64,000 nt of DNA, taken from NCBI GenBank assembly GCA_025716815.1, contig JAIXMN010000004.1, positions 1,054,001 through 1,118,000 on the forward strand. Reading direction: 5' to 3'. The stretch comes from Dichotomocladium elegans. Lineage: Eukaryota; Mucoromycota; Mucoromycetes; Mucorales; Lichtheimiaceae. Shown in pieces: positions 21,621 through 32,969 of this stretch. Numbering within the stretch: position 1 is the first letter of the stretch; each line of letters begins with the position of its first letter. The notes beneath the pieces are model-generated. The model did not search any database. It worked only from the letters and a program-made list of their open reading frames with translations, and was not told where the DNA came from. The translations under genes were made by a program, and so were the position numbers.

Positions 21621-23951
21621 GGCGCAAGAGAATAAAACGGTGGTTTAAATAAGAAAAGAATGCGCCCACGATAAACAACAACGTAAGGCTGGAACTTAAA
21701 AGAGAAGAAGCAAACACAAGAGAAAAGAAGAGAAGAAAAGAAAGTTAAATCTTCCATCACTCCTGCTTGAGGTATTCTTCCACTTCATCTTGTCTACTTA
21801 CGCCACACGCTTTTGTGTAGCTTACACGTGTCTCAAGCTTGGGAACCCGTTCAGGCCTCTCTTAGTACTTCTACTCCGTGCACAGAAGCTTTCCCTGCCG
21901 GATCTTGCTTGGTCTTTTGCAGAAAGGGTAGGAGTAGGAGTAGGAGGAGAGTGGTTTGTATATCTCTTGATAAAAAGATGAATGCTGAAAAACATTGCCA
22001 CGTTTGTCGATCGTGGCAGACATGTGAGGCACTCCAATGCAAGCCTAAGGTGTCACAGCGAGTGCTTCGTACGGAATATTGCCTCTATCTTTTTCGTTTT
22101 TACCTTGGTTTCGTGTTGTTGGATATCCATCTTCATCTTTCGTCTAGTAGCTGAAGGATGACCCGGCCAATCAAGGAAAAGCTGCCCCGGTCGATCAGCA
22201 GCCCACGTCGCTCCTCCTTCCTGCGCCGCGGCTCGGGGCTTAGGGATACATCTACATCTTCTCCCTTCAAAGCGATTTCTTTCTTTGTGAAATATACAAT
22301 CGATCATTGTTAAATTAGGCATATCAGCTAATAGTCTCGTATGCTATGCTATACGCGAAGTATCCCTACTGCTGCCCATTACATCAGTAAAACTTGGCTA
22401 ATATCTTTCCGATTGATCCGGCAATCTTTATTATGTCTTTTTTTTCCTTCTGCCGCCGCTATTTGCTCCGTTCTCCCCTCACCCCACCCGACTGCCGAGC
22501 TTTATAAGAGGCGTTTGTTGATCGTAACACGACTGACGTCTACGTGTGTATATTAAGCGATTTTTTTTTGACGCAAATGTCATCAGAAATAACAAATGCT
22601 AAAGGGGTATTGATTAATCTGAAGCTGTTGCGAAATGACGTGTAATACATCTACATCTCTCTCTTCGCTCCTTGCTTTTCTTGCCACCTTTTAAAGGTCG
22701 CATATGCATGCAGTCTTCGCCTGTATAAACACACGCGTTCCACAAAGGGCGTTGGCGGGTGTTGAATGGCACCTTTCGCTTGTTACGGAGCGATATGCCG
22801 GGGTGTCCCTTCTCTTTCTCTCTCGCTCTCTCTCCCGCGTTCGCGTCTCTTCCGCTCCTCTTTTTCTTCCAGAAAACGGATGGATCCCTTCCTTCTTGGT
22901 CTGGTCCAGTATCCATAAAAGGATTGCTTGTCTCCTTGACATAAAGTAGGAGGAAGAGCAAGAAGACGCCTTGCGGCGAGCAATCATTAGGAAGTTAGGG
23001 TATTCTCGATATCGCGTATGGGTGCCAAAGGATAGTGCCTGTGCTACATGAAGCAAAGTAGTACCACGATTCTTATTTGGCACATCGGTATCGATAGTCG
23101 AAAAGGTTCTCAAGGCAAGATGATTTTGGTGCGTTTCCTAGGAACACAATAAATATCCATGTACCACCCACTGTGGATTTACGTGTTCTCATAGCGATTA
23201 AAAATCGAATGGCTTTTTTTTTACTATTGTAGGCAGCCCGCTTTATTGTACACAAAAAATATACAAATGGCACAGGAGGCTGATCTCAACGTTTACACCT
23301 CCCTTTACTAAAAAGGAAGAAGTTGGCATTTGGGTTTAAGCTGATTTTAATGGGCAGGAGCGTACAGTACATGTGCAAGCAGGCTGACAAATGCGTGTTT
23401 GTGTTCCTTGTCATCGTCTTTTATTATTAAGGGTTCTCTCGACCTTCTTCTCCTCTTTGTGTCACAGATTGACCACTTGGTATGACCAATTCTCTTCGGT
23501 TGAGACCCGCCGTGGTAATTATCTGGCTACCTGGAGTCATGTCTTGAAGACTGTCCTTTTCGCCACAGCTGGTGCCCTGAATCCCTGCCTCTCTGCTCCC
23601 ATCCCTGGTCCGTCGAACATGTTCGCCTTGATGCTGAACGAGCACACATCTTACACGATCCTTTTTTAGATATTAGAGGATATAGGTAAATGTGCACGAT
23701 CTCCTCACCCGTGGTGAAATCTTGATGTTGCTCTCTAAACCTGCAGTTTTTCTGCTTAAAACTTAATAACTACCGAATAATACGATCTACTATAGACTAC
23801 AACTCACGCTGTAGACGAAAAAATACCCCTTATTAAACCTCAATGGCAAAGATTTTTGTCGTGACATTGCCAAGCCTGAAACACCACTTCATTGTAACAC
23901 AACAAGTCAAATGCTGCGGACCAGAAAACACGGTTATTCACAGTTCAATCA
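21621..23951. other. Intergenic region, one odd open stretch
   Basis: No supported gene. A CT-rich run lies at about 22805-22850. At 23460-23669 a more GC-rich plus-strand frame follows a splice-acceptor-like CACAG and stays open for about 65 codons with a protein-like composition. No partner exon or family was recognised. Other frames are short. Confidence 0.45.
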
Positions 23952-26300
23952 ATGCCAGATCTGCCTCCATGTCTTTTAAATTCACGTTGCATCGTCCACA
24001 TTGATTTAGGTACCTAGTTTTTGCTTGTTCTTTCTCTGGTCTTACGTGATTACTGATATGTGTGTTAGATTGTTTTTATTGCCAAGTTGGTAAATCTCAT
24101 GCTCAATGAGAAGCTCCTGCACTCGATATGCCTTTTTCCTCACAGAATGTATACGTAACAGAAGAAGTTAGGCTCAACCTTCCGCGCGATAAACCCGTGG
24201 CTGTACAGCAATGGCAAGGCCTTATTGCTGGTAGATCGAAATGAGCTTATTCATCGCTCGCCTACTACGAGAGCCCTGTGCTCTTTGACTCATTCTTTTT
24301 TCCCCTTTGTTAGTCAACTATGCGGCGCGCAAAGCAGGCATTAAGCGTATGACTACGGTAGATGAGGCTAAAAGGCTCTGTCCCGGTAGGATAACTAGGC
24401 CACGATGAGAACGGAAGATAAAATTAACATGCGAGAGCTGGATGGCGTTAGAACTCATCCTTGTCCATGTCCCCACTTATGGTCCTGATGATCATGAGCC
24501 TCAGTATTATCCTTCACCCAGTCGTGCGACTCATAAGGTGTCACTGGATCCGTACCGCAATGCATCTAAAAGTATTTTTAAGATCTTTCACAAGTACTGC
24601 ACGACAATCCAGAAGATTGGCTTGGACGAAGGCTTTCTGGATATTACGGACATAGTTAATGATCGGATCAGGGCAAAATATGTCCCTCACAATCTCGATC
24701 GGATGGATGGTCTGGAATGTGGAATTGACCTCGACTGGGAAGAACTAGGAATTGCAGTTGGAAAAGGTGGAGACGACGTGGAGAAGTCGACCACTTGGAG
24801 AGATCTTCAGTTGGCAGTGGGTGCCGAATTAGCACAGCAAATTCGAAAAGAAATTCGGGACACTCTCAATTATACATGCTCAGCAGGCAAGCATATTGTG
24901 AAAGGGAGGAAAAAAGAAGCACCTAGACTGAAACTACTTTAAGGCATCGCTCACAACAAGATCGTTGCCAAACTATGCTCAAGTCTGAATAAGCCTAATA
25001 AGCAGGTATATATGCATATATATCCCGGAAACTGCAGTTCAATTGAAAGACAATTCCTGTTTGACATATAGACCATTATGCCAGAATCTGCTTGCATGGA
25101 ATTTATGAAAGATATTCCGTTCACCAAGATTCGCAACCTTGGAGGCAAACTGGGCAATGAGGTCGAGACCGATCTGGGAATTCAAACAGCTGGAGATGTC
25201 TGGTAACTTTTATACTCAATTGATATCTGCCGGCCTTACAAGTAGAATGGGCATGTAGGAAATACAGCCTGGGTACCTTGCAGGAAAAGTTCGGCGACTC
25301 GACAGGATTATGGATATACAAGGCCGTACGTGGCGATGATGATGAGGATGGTAACAACAGTTGAAATATATACAATTCTATTATTCTTAACATTAACTCC
25401 CTTGGAAGTAAATGTCACCAAAGCACCAAAGTCACTCATGGCTGCAAAGTCATTCAGGCCACCGGTCAAATCGCCTGACGAAATGCAGCGGTGGCTCAAT
25501 ATCTTGAGTGCAGAACTCTATACACGTATCCTGACAAACTCTGAAGACTTCTCTCTGTGGCCAAAGACACTTGCAGTATGCCTAATGAGTCTGTTCAAAA
25601 TATTTCTATTCTGCTAACTCCTTCATCCTATGTATCTATGTAGATCCATTTACGGACAACGCAGGATACAAGTTACCGTTCAAAGTCAGCACCGATGCTT
25701 GGTCGCACTAATATGCAAAATGCTGGTGAGTTTTAGTGCTAGCGCGCTCTTGTAAGGATTTACAGTCTTGCCCTTTGACTAGGTAAAATAGCCGAAAAGG
25801 TGAATACGCTGTTAGCCTCTTTGGAAAATGTATATCCATGTGTTGGTTTATCATTGCAGGCCACGGGCTTGGCCGACGATGAATCTACCAAGAACCATGA
25901 TATTTCCAAATTCTTTCAGCATGGGAGCAGGCACACACCAGCAACAACTGTTCCTATGACAACTTTAATTAAGCCGTCAGCACAGCATTCGGAAACAAGT
26001 CAGAAAAAGGTCGGGATCATGGATTTTTATCGTGCGAAACACAACAGCAATAAGAGAATGCGGTCCGAGGAAGACCAGAGCCACTGGACATGTGATAAAT
26101 GCTCCAAGCGCGTCGCTGTAGAACACATTGATGAGCATACAGATTACCATTTCGCTCTCGAACTCCAAGAGGCGGATCGTTTGTCAGCAGCGTCAGCATC
26201 TGCACCCCGCAATAATAATCCCGCAATGAAAAACGAGAGTAGGGGGAAGAAGACTTCATCGGTTGCTGCAAAAAAACTGTTTTTTCAGCCTCGGTCTTAA
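23952..26300 (+). CDS. RAD30: DNA polymerase eta (Y-family translesion polymerase)
   Basis: Eleven exons (23952-24009, 24069-24089, 24162-24230, 24314-24385, 24452-24886, 24944-25005, 25072-25202, 25259-25350, 25409-25575, 25644-25725, 25783-26300) give 568 residues in perfect phase. Metal-binding acidic residues are in IDLDCFYCQVE (residues 17-27) and in the LDEGFLDIT motif. PVAVQQWQGLIAVNYAARK and SLDPYRNAS are typical of Pol eta rather than Pol kappa or Rev1. A C2H2 ubiquitin-binding UBZ finger (C500, C503, H515, H519) follows DISKFF and GIMDFY motifs that may bind PCNA or partners. The protein bypasses UV lesions in the nucleus. Exon 2 is only 21 bases, and intron 5 is GC-AG. No defect was seen. 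Confidence 0.95.
24887..24943 (+). other. GC-AG intron in polymerase eta gene
   Basis: The 57-base intron begins GCAAGC and ends TTTAAG. Only this boundary joins the conserved CSAG and IAHNKIVAKLC segments without insertion. Reading through adds about 11 unrelated residues and then hits an in-frame stop. Confidence 0.8.
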
Positions 26301-26639
26301 GTACAAATATGTTATTCAATATACCCCTCTTTCAATGTGAAAAAGGCTTTGTATTAATAAGGTTTGGTCCATCAGCCGTCTATCAGACCACCGTGTTCTC
26401 CCACGCTCGTCTAAGTTTATCATTTGACTACCCAGTGTATGATCGCGTCATAGCTCTACCCTATTGGATCGTTCATTGAAATTTATCCAGGTTATTGGTA
26501 GATGAAGTCTCCCAGACAGAAATACGTAAACGGGCTCTCGTTATGGGCTGCATTATCAATTCCGTTATGCGCCGTGCGTGCCGCAATTCCGCTCTTTCTC
26601 TTTCTTTTACGCACCACTTGTTTGAAAACATTCAGTCGC
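26301..26639. other. Short intergenic region (RAD30 to paladin)
   Basis: Head-to-tail spacing of 339 bases. It contains A/T-rich 3' sequence, then a CT-rich leader before the ATG at 26640. No separate gene was seen. Confidence 0.5.
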
Positions 26640-29600
26640 ATGGCTTCATTTCCAAAAGACATAAACTCGTCATCCTCATCTTCATCTTCTCTTGCCTCGT
26701 CACCGACGTCGGGAACCGAACGGAGATCCCTTTCTTCACCTCGCCCGGCGCGACAGAGCGCCTTTATCCCATTACGGCTATCGTAAGAAACAGACAGACA
26801 CCTTGCGCTTCTATTTCTCCTTACTGACTATTCTCTCTTTTTGGCCTTGTTCATCCATGATAGTGACCAAACCGATGCTGTTGGTCGTCGGTCGTCAGTG
26901 TCAACGAAAGATCCTCTCTTTCGTTTGAGTGGTTTGACAAGTGCGCCTAGCTCGCCTCCCACTGCTCGGAGCCCAATCGCCGGGCCAATGTCACCGGTTA
27001 TCCAACATCAACTCCAATATCTACAGGGCGACAGCAGTAAAGCTGCCGTTCATCCGAGCACCTCTCCCCCTCGAGAGCCCTTGGCTCGGAGACGAACATC
27101 TGAATCGCTTGCAACGCCAGATCAAAGTCCGTACGCCCTTCTCGATATGGTTACAACGGTTGTCAAGACAAGAAGCGGCAGCGTCCTTTCCCGAAACACT
27201 ATTTTAAAGATGGACCATTTTCCTAGTGGTAAGAAAAAAGGAACGTGTATGAAGAAGGACTGGCCTTGCTCATGGCAAAATTCGGGTTTACATCTAGGGA
27301 CCAATACCAAACTGGACTTCCATCTACAGGGCGCTCCCAACTTCCGCGTAGCTAAGCTCAACGTGTATGGTGTTGCACAGCCAACGGTAAGGAAAAAAAG
27401 TTATCTTGTCTTCGAGATAAGAGGTATATGGTGATGCTCACGGTGTTTGCGGGGTTGTAGATTGTCGGTTTATCGACCATCCTTGCGCTGTTGAATTGTC
27501 ATCCGAAGAGCTTATCCGAGGCCTCGTGTACATGGTATAATTAGTATAGTGTTTCTGCATGTACACGCATGCCTGATTGTGTGTACCGTTCTACCAACTG
27601 ACTTGTTTCATATTAGGTTTTCTACTCGAGAGGAGCCCCTGAGTACCGTATCACATGGAGCGTCATTCTTAAAAATTGAACTAAATTGCCTTTTTCGATA
27701 ATAACAGTCTACATCAACGGTTGCTCCTACGTGCTACGTGATTATGCTGATCCGATGCAAAACATGAGTGCCTTCCAAGGAATCACCTCAAAACGACTGG
27801 AAAAAGTAGAGGAGAGACTAAAGGCGGATATAGTCAAGGAATTGAAAAATATGGGCGGTTTGCTGCTTGTCCACCAAGAACTTTGTAAGTTGTCACATGT
27901 GGGGCAGTGCGGTGGATGATGTTTTCCCTTTTTGTAACATGTCAAACCCTGTATATACCAGCCGATGGAACCATTGTACCCTGCTATATCGCAGCTGACT
28001 CGGTACAAACGCCTTTGGAAGGTATATCTCTTTTGTGCTAGCCGGAGTCTTAAAATCATGGTTGATAACGGAAATCTTCGTTTTGTCAGTCTTTAATGAC
28101 TTCCGTGAGCAGGGCTACCGTGTCAATTACTTTCGGATCCCAATCTCGCCAGAGCAGGGGCCTGAAGACAACTATTTTGACGAATATGTGCGTGTGATTA
28201 AAACGCTAAAACCTAACGACCCACTGATTTTTAACTGCGGGATGGGCGCTGTACGAAGTAAGTCTTCCCTTAAATTTGACCATTCCTTTTTGTTCTTAAT
28301 TTGTACCCTAGCAACCGTCGGCATTATTATTGCACAGATCATACGTCGCACACAACTCATCGAACAGGGACATCGTGACCCGTTTCCTATACCTGGGTGG
28401 AGCTATACTCTCCCAAATACTGATGACTCTGACAGCCAACAGCGCATCCTGTCCTCCGAACTGGTCAAAGGCATTGAAGATGCCGACACTGCACAAACTC
28501 AAAGTCGGGCCATCCTTAGGCTCGTCCTTATTTTGGAAAAAGGTATAGATGTAAAACGGACTTTATCCTATTATTAAAAAGTTCTGCAAGTAGGTTTAGA
28601 TTGTAAGCGGTCCTCTCGAACAACGCTTGAATGGATTTTGGAGCGCAGCAGGTTACTTGAGAACCTCAGGAACGCTATCATGGGCAACTACCGTGCAATT
28701 GTCTCACTTACATCGGTGATTGATGATGGAACGTTCAACAAGAAGCTCATGGACGAAGTAATCGACCAATGTAACCGTAATCCAGTTATTTTGTTATTTT
28801 GCATGTCTTCATCCGCTAAGTCTTTGCGTTGCTCTTAGCCGATGCCGTAGTCAATATTCGAGAAGATATCTTGGTGAATAGGCTGAAGCAGACTACACAA
28901 GCTACCTCAGAAGGCTCGCCATATCTTCAAAGGGCGCTTTCTGGTCTTCAGAGATATTTTTTCCTTCTCTGTTTCACATCGTACATTAACGAGTCACCGG
29001 ATACCCGCTTCGAGACACGGTTTTCATCTTGGGTCAAGGAACGGACCGAGGTGTGGACCATGTTGCAGCACATGAGACGGAAAGGGCCTCAGCTTTATCT
29101 CTTCCGCCCGGTGGACGATCTACGGGATCTAAACAGCAGTGGGCCCCGCGACCGAAGCTCTGCACGCCGCGGTCTTATTGGAGTAGGTACGAGCATGTTT
29201 GAAATGCTCGGCGCTGGCGCTCAAAATGGAATCGTCGGAGGCGAGGTGGAAGAGTTTATCTTGAAGGTAAATTGTCCGGGCTGCCCACATGACCCGTTTC
29301 TAAGTGCGATATTCTCCATGTATAGGCTCGCACCGGTGTTGTTTTGACATCACAGACGATTCTCAAGGTCGATTTCTGGCGAATTAGTCATCTCCAGGTC
29401 GCAGAGAATGAGCAATGCAACTCGCTAAGCTCTTCAGGAATTCTTGAGCAGTCGGATTCCTTTAAGGAAAAGATCCAGTTGCACCATACATTTTTAATCG
29501 AAGGAGCAACCAATTTTAGACGCATTGAGAACACGCACGTATACGGCGTCGCCCAGCCGACCGTAGACGGTGTGCGCAAGGTTGTTCGCCAGCTCTTGAC

Positions 29601-32348
29601 GGACCGACCCCGCAATGAGAAAATCTTATGGATTAACCTGCGTGAGGAACCGATTATTTACATTAACGGCATACCTTATGTTTTGAGGGATCGGTATTTT
29701 ACACTTAGAAATATCCGTGTGTACAAAGGCATTACAGGCGATCGTCTCGAGCAGCTCGAAGAACGACTCAAGGAAGACGTGATTCGGGAAATCATCAACT
29801 ACGACGGCCGCATCCTGCTGCACGGTGAAGACTCAAACGGCAACGTGCAGTCTGCATGGGAAGAAGTCGATGTGGACGATGTCCAGACTGTGCGCGAGGT
29901 TATGGATTCCGTCGCCCGTGAAGTATACAGAGAGCGGCAAGGCAGTGAATGGACGCCCGAAGAGGAGGATGGCAATGGGTTTATGTCATATCATCGTGTC
30001 CCTATGACGGCCGAAAAATCGCCGGAATGGACCGATTTTGACGAGCTCCGCCGCCTTATAGCCGGTGTGGACCTGTCAAAGACTGCGCTTATCATGCAAG
30101 TATCTTGTGACAATGTTCAAGTTGAAAACTGTTACCAATATGCGCCCTTTCGTTTTGCAGGAACTGCCAGATTGGTTTCGGCCGGTCTACTTTAGGCACA
30201 GTGATTGCTACATTGCTGACCCGCTGGCTCCGCCGATCTGAATTTCCATCCACGCTCAATCCTGCCGAGGGAACACAAAGCACACGGCGACAGCATCTGA
30301 ACTATCAAATCATCAACAGCCTGCTGCGCGTGATCCGTAATGGTCTGGAGAACAAGTGGATTGTTGACGACACCATCGATAGGTGTGGCGCTACGATGAA
30401 TCTTCGGGACGTGGTCGAGTCGGCCCACGCCAAGATGGAAAGCGTGGAAGATGAGGCTGAACGACGCCGGATCCTCAAGCGCGGCATTGTCATGCTGGAA
30501 CGCTACTTTTTGCTGATTTGTTTTCAAGCCTACCTAGTCGAGACCTCACCAGACATGGCGGGTGAGACAGAATCGTTTGGAGACTGGATGAGACGTCACC
30601 AAGAGATTACCACAATCCGACATGAGCTCCGGACGGAGGACGACAACCTAATTTTGCCAGTTGAGAAGACAATAGGTGACGGCGTAGCTTTGTCGAGCGA
30701 AGTGATGCGGGTGGTGAGCAGCCGCCATGGGAACGTGCTTGCCCAGCAGACGATCTTAAAGCATGATGCTTTCCCGGGCTGCCAAAAGGTCAGCCTCAAG
30801 GAGAAGGTCGAAGGCGCGTATAACTTCCGTCGCGTAGAAGTCAAGTCAGTCAAGAGCGCCGTAAAATACGGTGGACTTGCGGCGAGCCAGAGCGGACTCG
30901 CGGCAGATATGAAACGTAGCGATGACGATGTTCCTGTGGCGCCATTTATTTGTGGCTGTGCAATGCCTACTAAGGATGCCATCAAGGCAGTATTGAAGCG
31001 TATGAATGCTGGTCCTGGCGGAAAGCGCCGAGTTCTCTGGACATGTCTTCGAGAGGAACCTGTCTTGTACGTTAACAAACGCCCCTATGTACTGCGCCTC
31101 TTCAACGATCCCATCAAGAACCTGGAGACGACAGGGATTGCACGTGACCGTGTTGAGGGCATGGAACGTCGCATGCAGCAAGACGTTCTTGAGGAGCTTG
31201 AAGATTACAATGGGAGATTACTCCTCCATGATGAAGAGTTGGCAGACAAAGGAGGATATACGCTTGTGGTGAGTGCAGCAGGTGGTGAGAATTTGGGATG
31301 CGGTGTGTTTTGGAATCCTGATAGGGCAATGGCGAATTGTTGTTTTAGCCGGTTTGGGAAACTGTACCTGTCGAATGCGTCGAGACCCCAAGCGATGTTT
31401 TTGCTTCCATCGTCAAAGAAGGATATCAGGTGGACTATCTCCGTATTCCCATGTGAGTTTGCTAATGAAAGAGAGACGCTCGGTCTATTGACACGTTGAT
31501 GTTTCCGATTAGCACGGACGAACAAGCGCCTATTCCGGATGTATTTGACCAGCTTATTCGACGAATGCAAGAGGTGAACTCGGGAGTGGATGTACTGTTT
31601 AATTGTCAGATGGGGTGAGTGTTCCAAGATTATGGTCAAGGAAGCAATATATTGAATATCGATCCATTTTAGTCGTGGCCGTACGACAACGGGCATGGTG
31701 ACTGCATGTCTGATGTCTATGGTTCTCAAAAACGATAGTCTAAACGATATGACAGAATCCTTCATTGCAGACTCATCCATGAGTTCTTCTCAGCCTACGG
31801 GCAGCTTGTCCAACCAGCGGATGACTGCTGAGCTCGAAGACGGGGATGAACAACACGAAGAGCGAGAGCGATACCAGAACGGAGAGTACAAGATCGTGCT
31901 TCAACTAGTGAGTGTCCTCACGTACGGCAAGCTCGCAAAGCGGTTGACGGACCAGGCGATCAATATATGCGATCATATGCAAAACCTGCGCACGGCCGTA
32001 TATGACTCGAAGCTCCGGCTGGATGCCATCGAGGACCGCTATTCCAAAAAATACAAGTTCGCTCGTGCGGCGGCGCTTAACTACCTTGTGCGGTACTTTT
32101 ATTTGATCGTCTTTGCCAATTATCTGCTGGAGGAGATGGGAAGCCTTGGAAGCGCATCGTCTTCGACACCATCGATTATGGACGATTATACCACGATCGT
32201 CAGCGGTAACGGCGGTGATCTTACTCTCGAAGAACAAGATAGCATTGTCGATGAAGATGCACGCAAATTGACGACGTTCAAGGAATGGCTCAAAGGACGG
32301 CGGGAAATTACAAATATCCTTAGACTTCAATCACTGGATCTATCCTAA
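26640..32348 (+). CDS. PALD1: Paladin-type protein with three phosphatase-like units
   Basis: Sixteen exons: 26640-26782, 26864-27228, 27298-27386, 27461-27534, 27617-27642, 27708-27884, 27962-28021, 28090-28257, 28312-28542, 28594-28770, 28839-29266, 29326-30095, 30161-31268, 31349-31452, 31513-31614, 31673-32348. They join in phase to 1565 residues. Three repeated units each carry TILK, a [RK]xxVYGVAQPT-like motif (degenerate in unit 3), REEPxxYINxxPYVLR and RLExxEERL, and then a CX5R loop. The loops are C361-GMGAV-R367, C905-QIGFG-R911 and C1338-QMGRG-R1344. The family (PTP-like, inositol-hexakisphosphate-phosphatase fold) includes animal paladin, reported to act on phosphoinositides. Activity here is inferred from the intact Cys and Arg. 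The N-terminus (1-130) is Ser-rich and probably disordered. Intron 12 is GC-AG, and exon 5 is 26 bases. Confidence 0.92.
30096..30160 (+). other. GC-AG intron in paladin gene
   Basis: The 65-base intron starts GCAAGT, a perfect match to the U1 consensus apart from GC, and ends TTTTGCAG. It is the only boundary found that joins KTALIM to NCQIGFGRS in frame. A GT donor 4 bases downstream (30100) shifts the frame and destroys the second catalytic loop. Confidence 0.82.
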
Positions 32349-32969
32349 GAAAAGATTATGAGTATAGTAAAATGTTCACATAAAATGCTCGTTAGCCGAT
32401 AGAAACCATCCCACTATCCTGATCCTCCTTAGTCGCTATCAATTCTTCTTGAATCCCGTTTCCCTCCTATGCATCTCTAATTATCTTGGCCATTTATAAT
32501 GTCTTTACTCACGCACCCATCTTCCCCAACCTCCCCCCCCATTAAAGGCGAAGTAAATCAAATGGCCGTGAAACAGCAATCCGTTTTTGAAACTCATTGC
32601 GTCGCTACGCATCGTACTAAGTAAACTTCAGAACGCATCCTCGCCAACGCAACTGTCGTTAACTAATACCAATAATCTCCGGGAAGTACATCCCTCCGTC
32701 ATCAAAAAAAAATCTTCTGTTTCTATAAACAAGCATCGACACAAGAAAAGAGGGATAATTGTATATTTTATAATGTCATCATCATAGTCATGAACATACG
32801 AAAGAGCTTTGGGTATTGTATTTTGCAAGTTATGTAGTCTACTGAGCAACACCGGACGGGAATTGTTCTTTTTTCAGAGAAAAAGTTGTACAGAAGGAGA
32901 TATGCATGGGTATATAATATATACAGATATAATTTGCGCTTGTGGTGCGGAACGGTGTATGAAAATCAA
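32349..32969. other. Convergent intergenic region (paladin / PTC7)
   Basis: About 620 bases between two convergent stops. It holds A/T-rich 3' sequences on both sides, with no gene or strong repeat. Confidence 0.55.
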
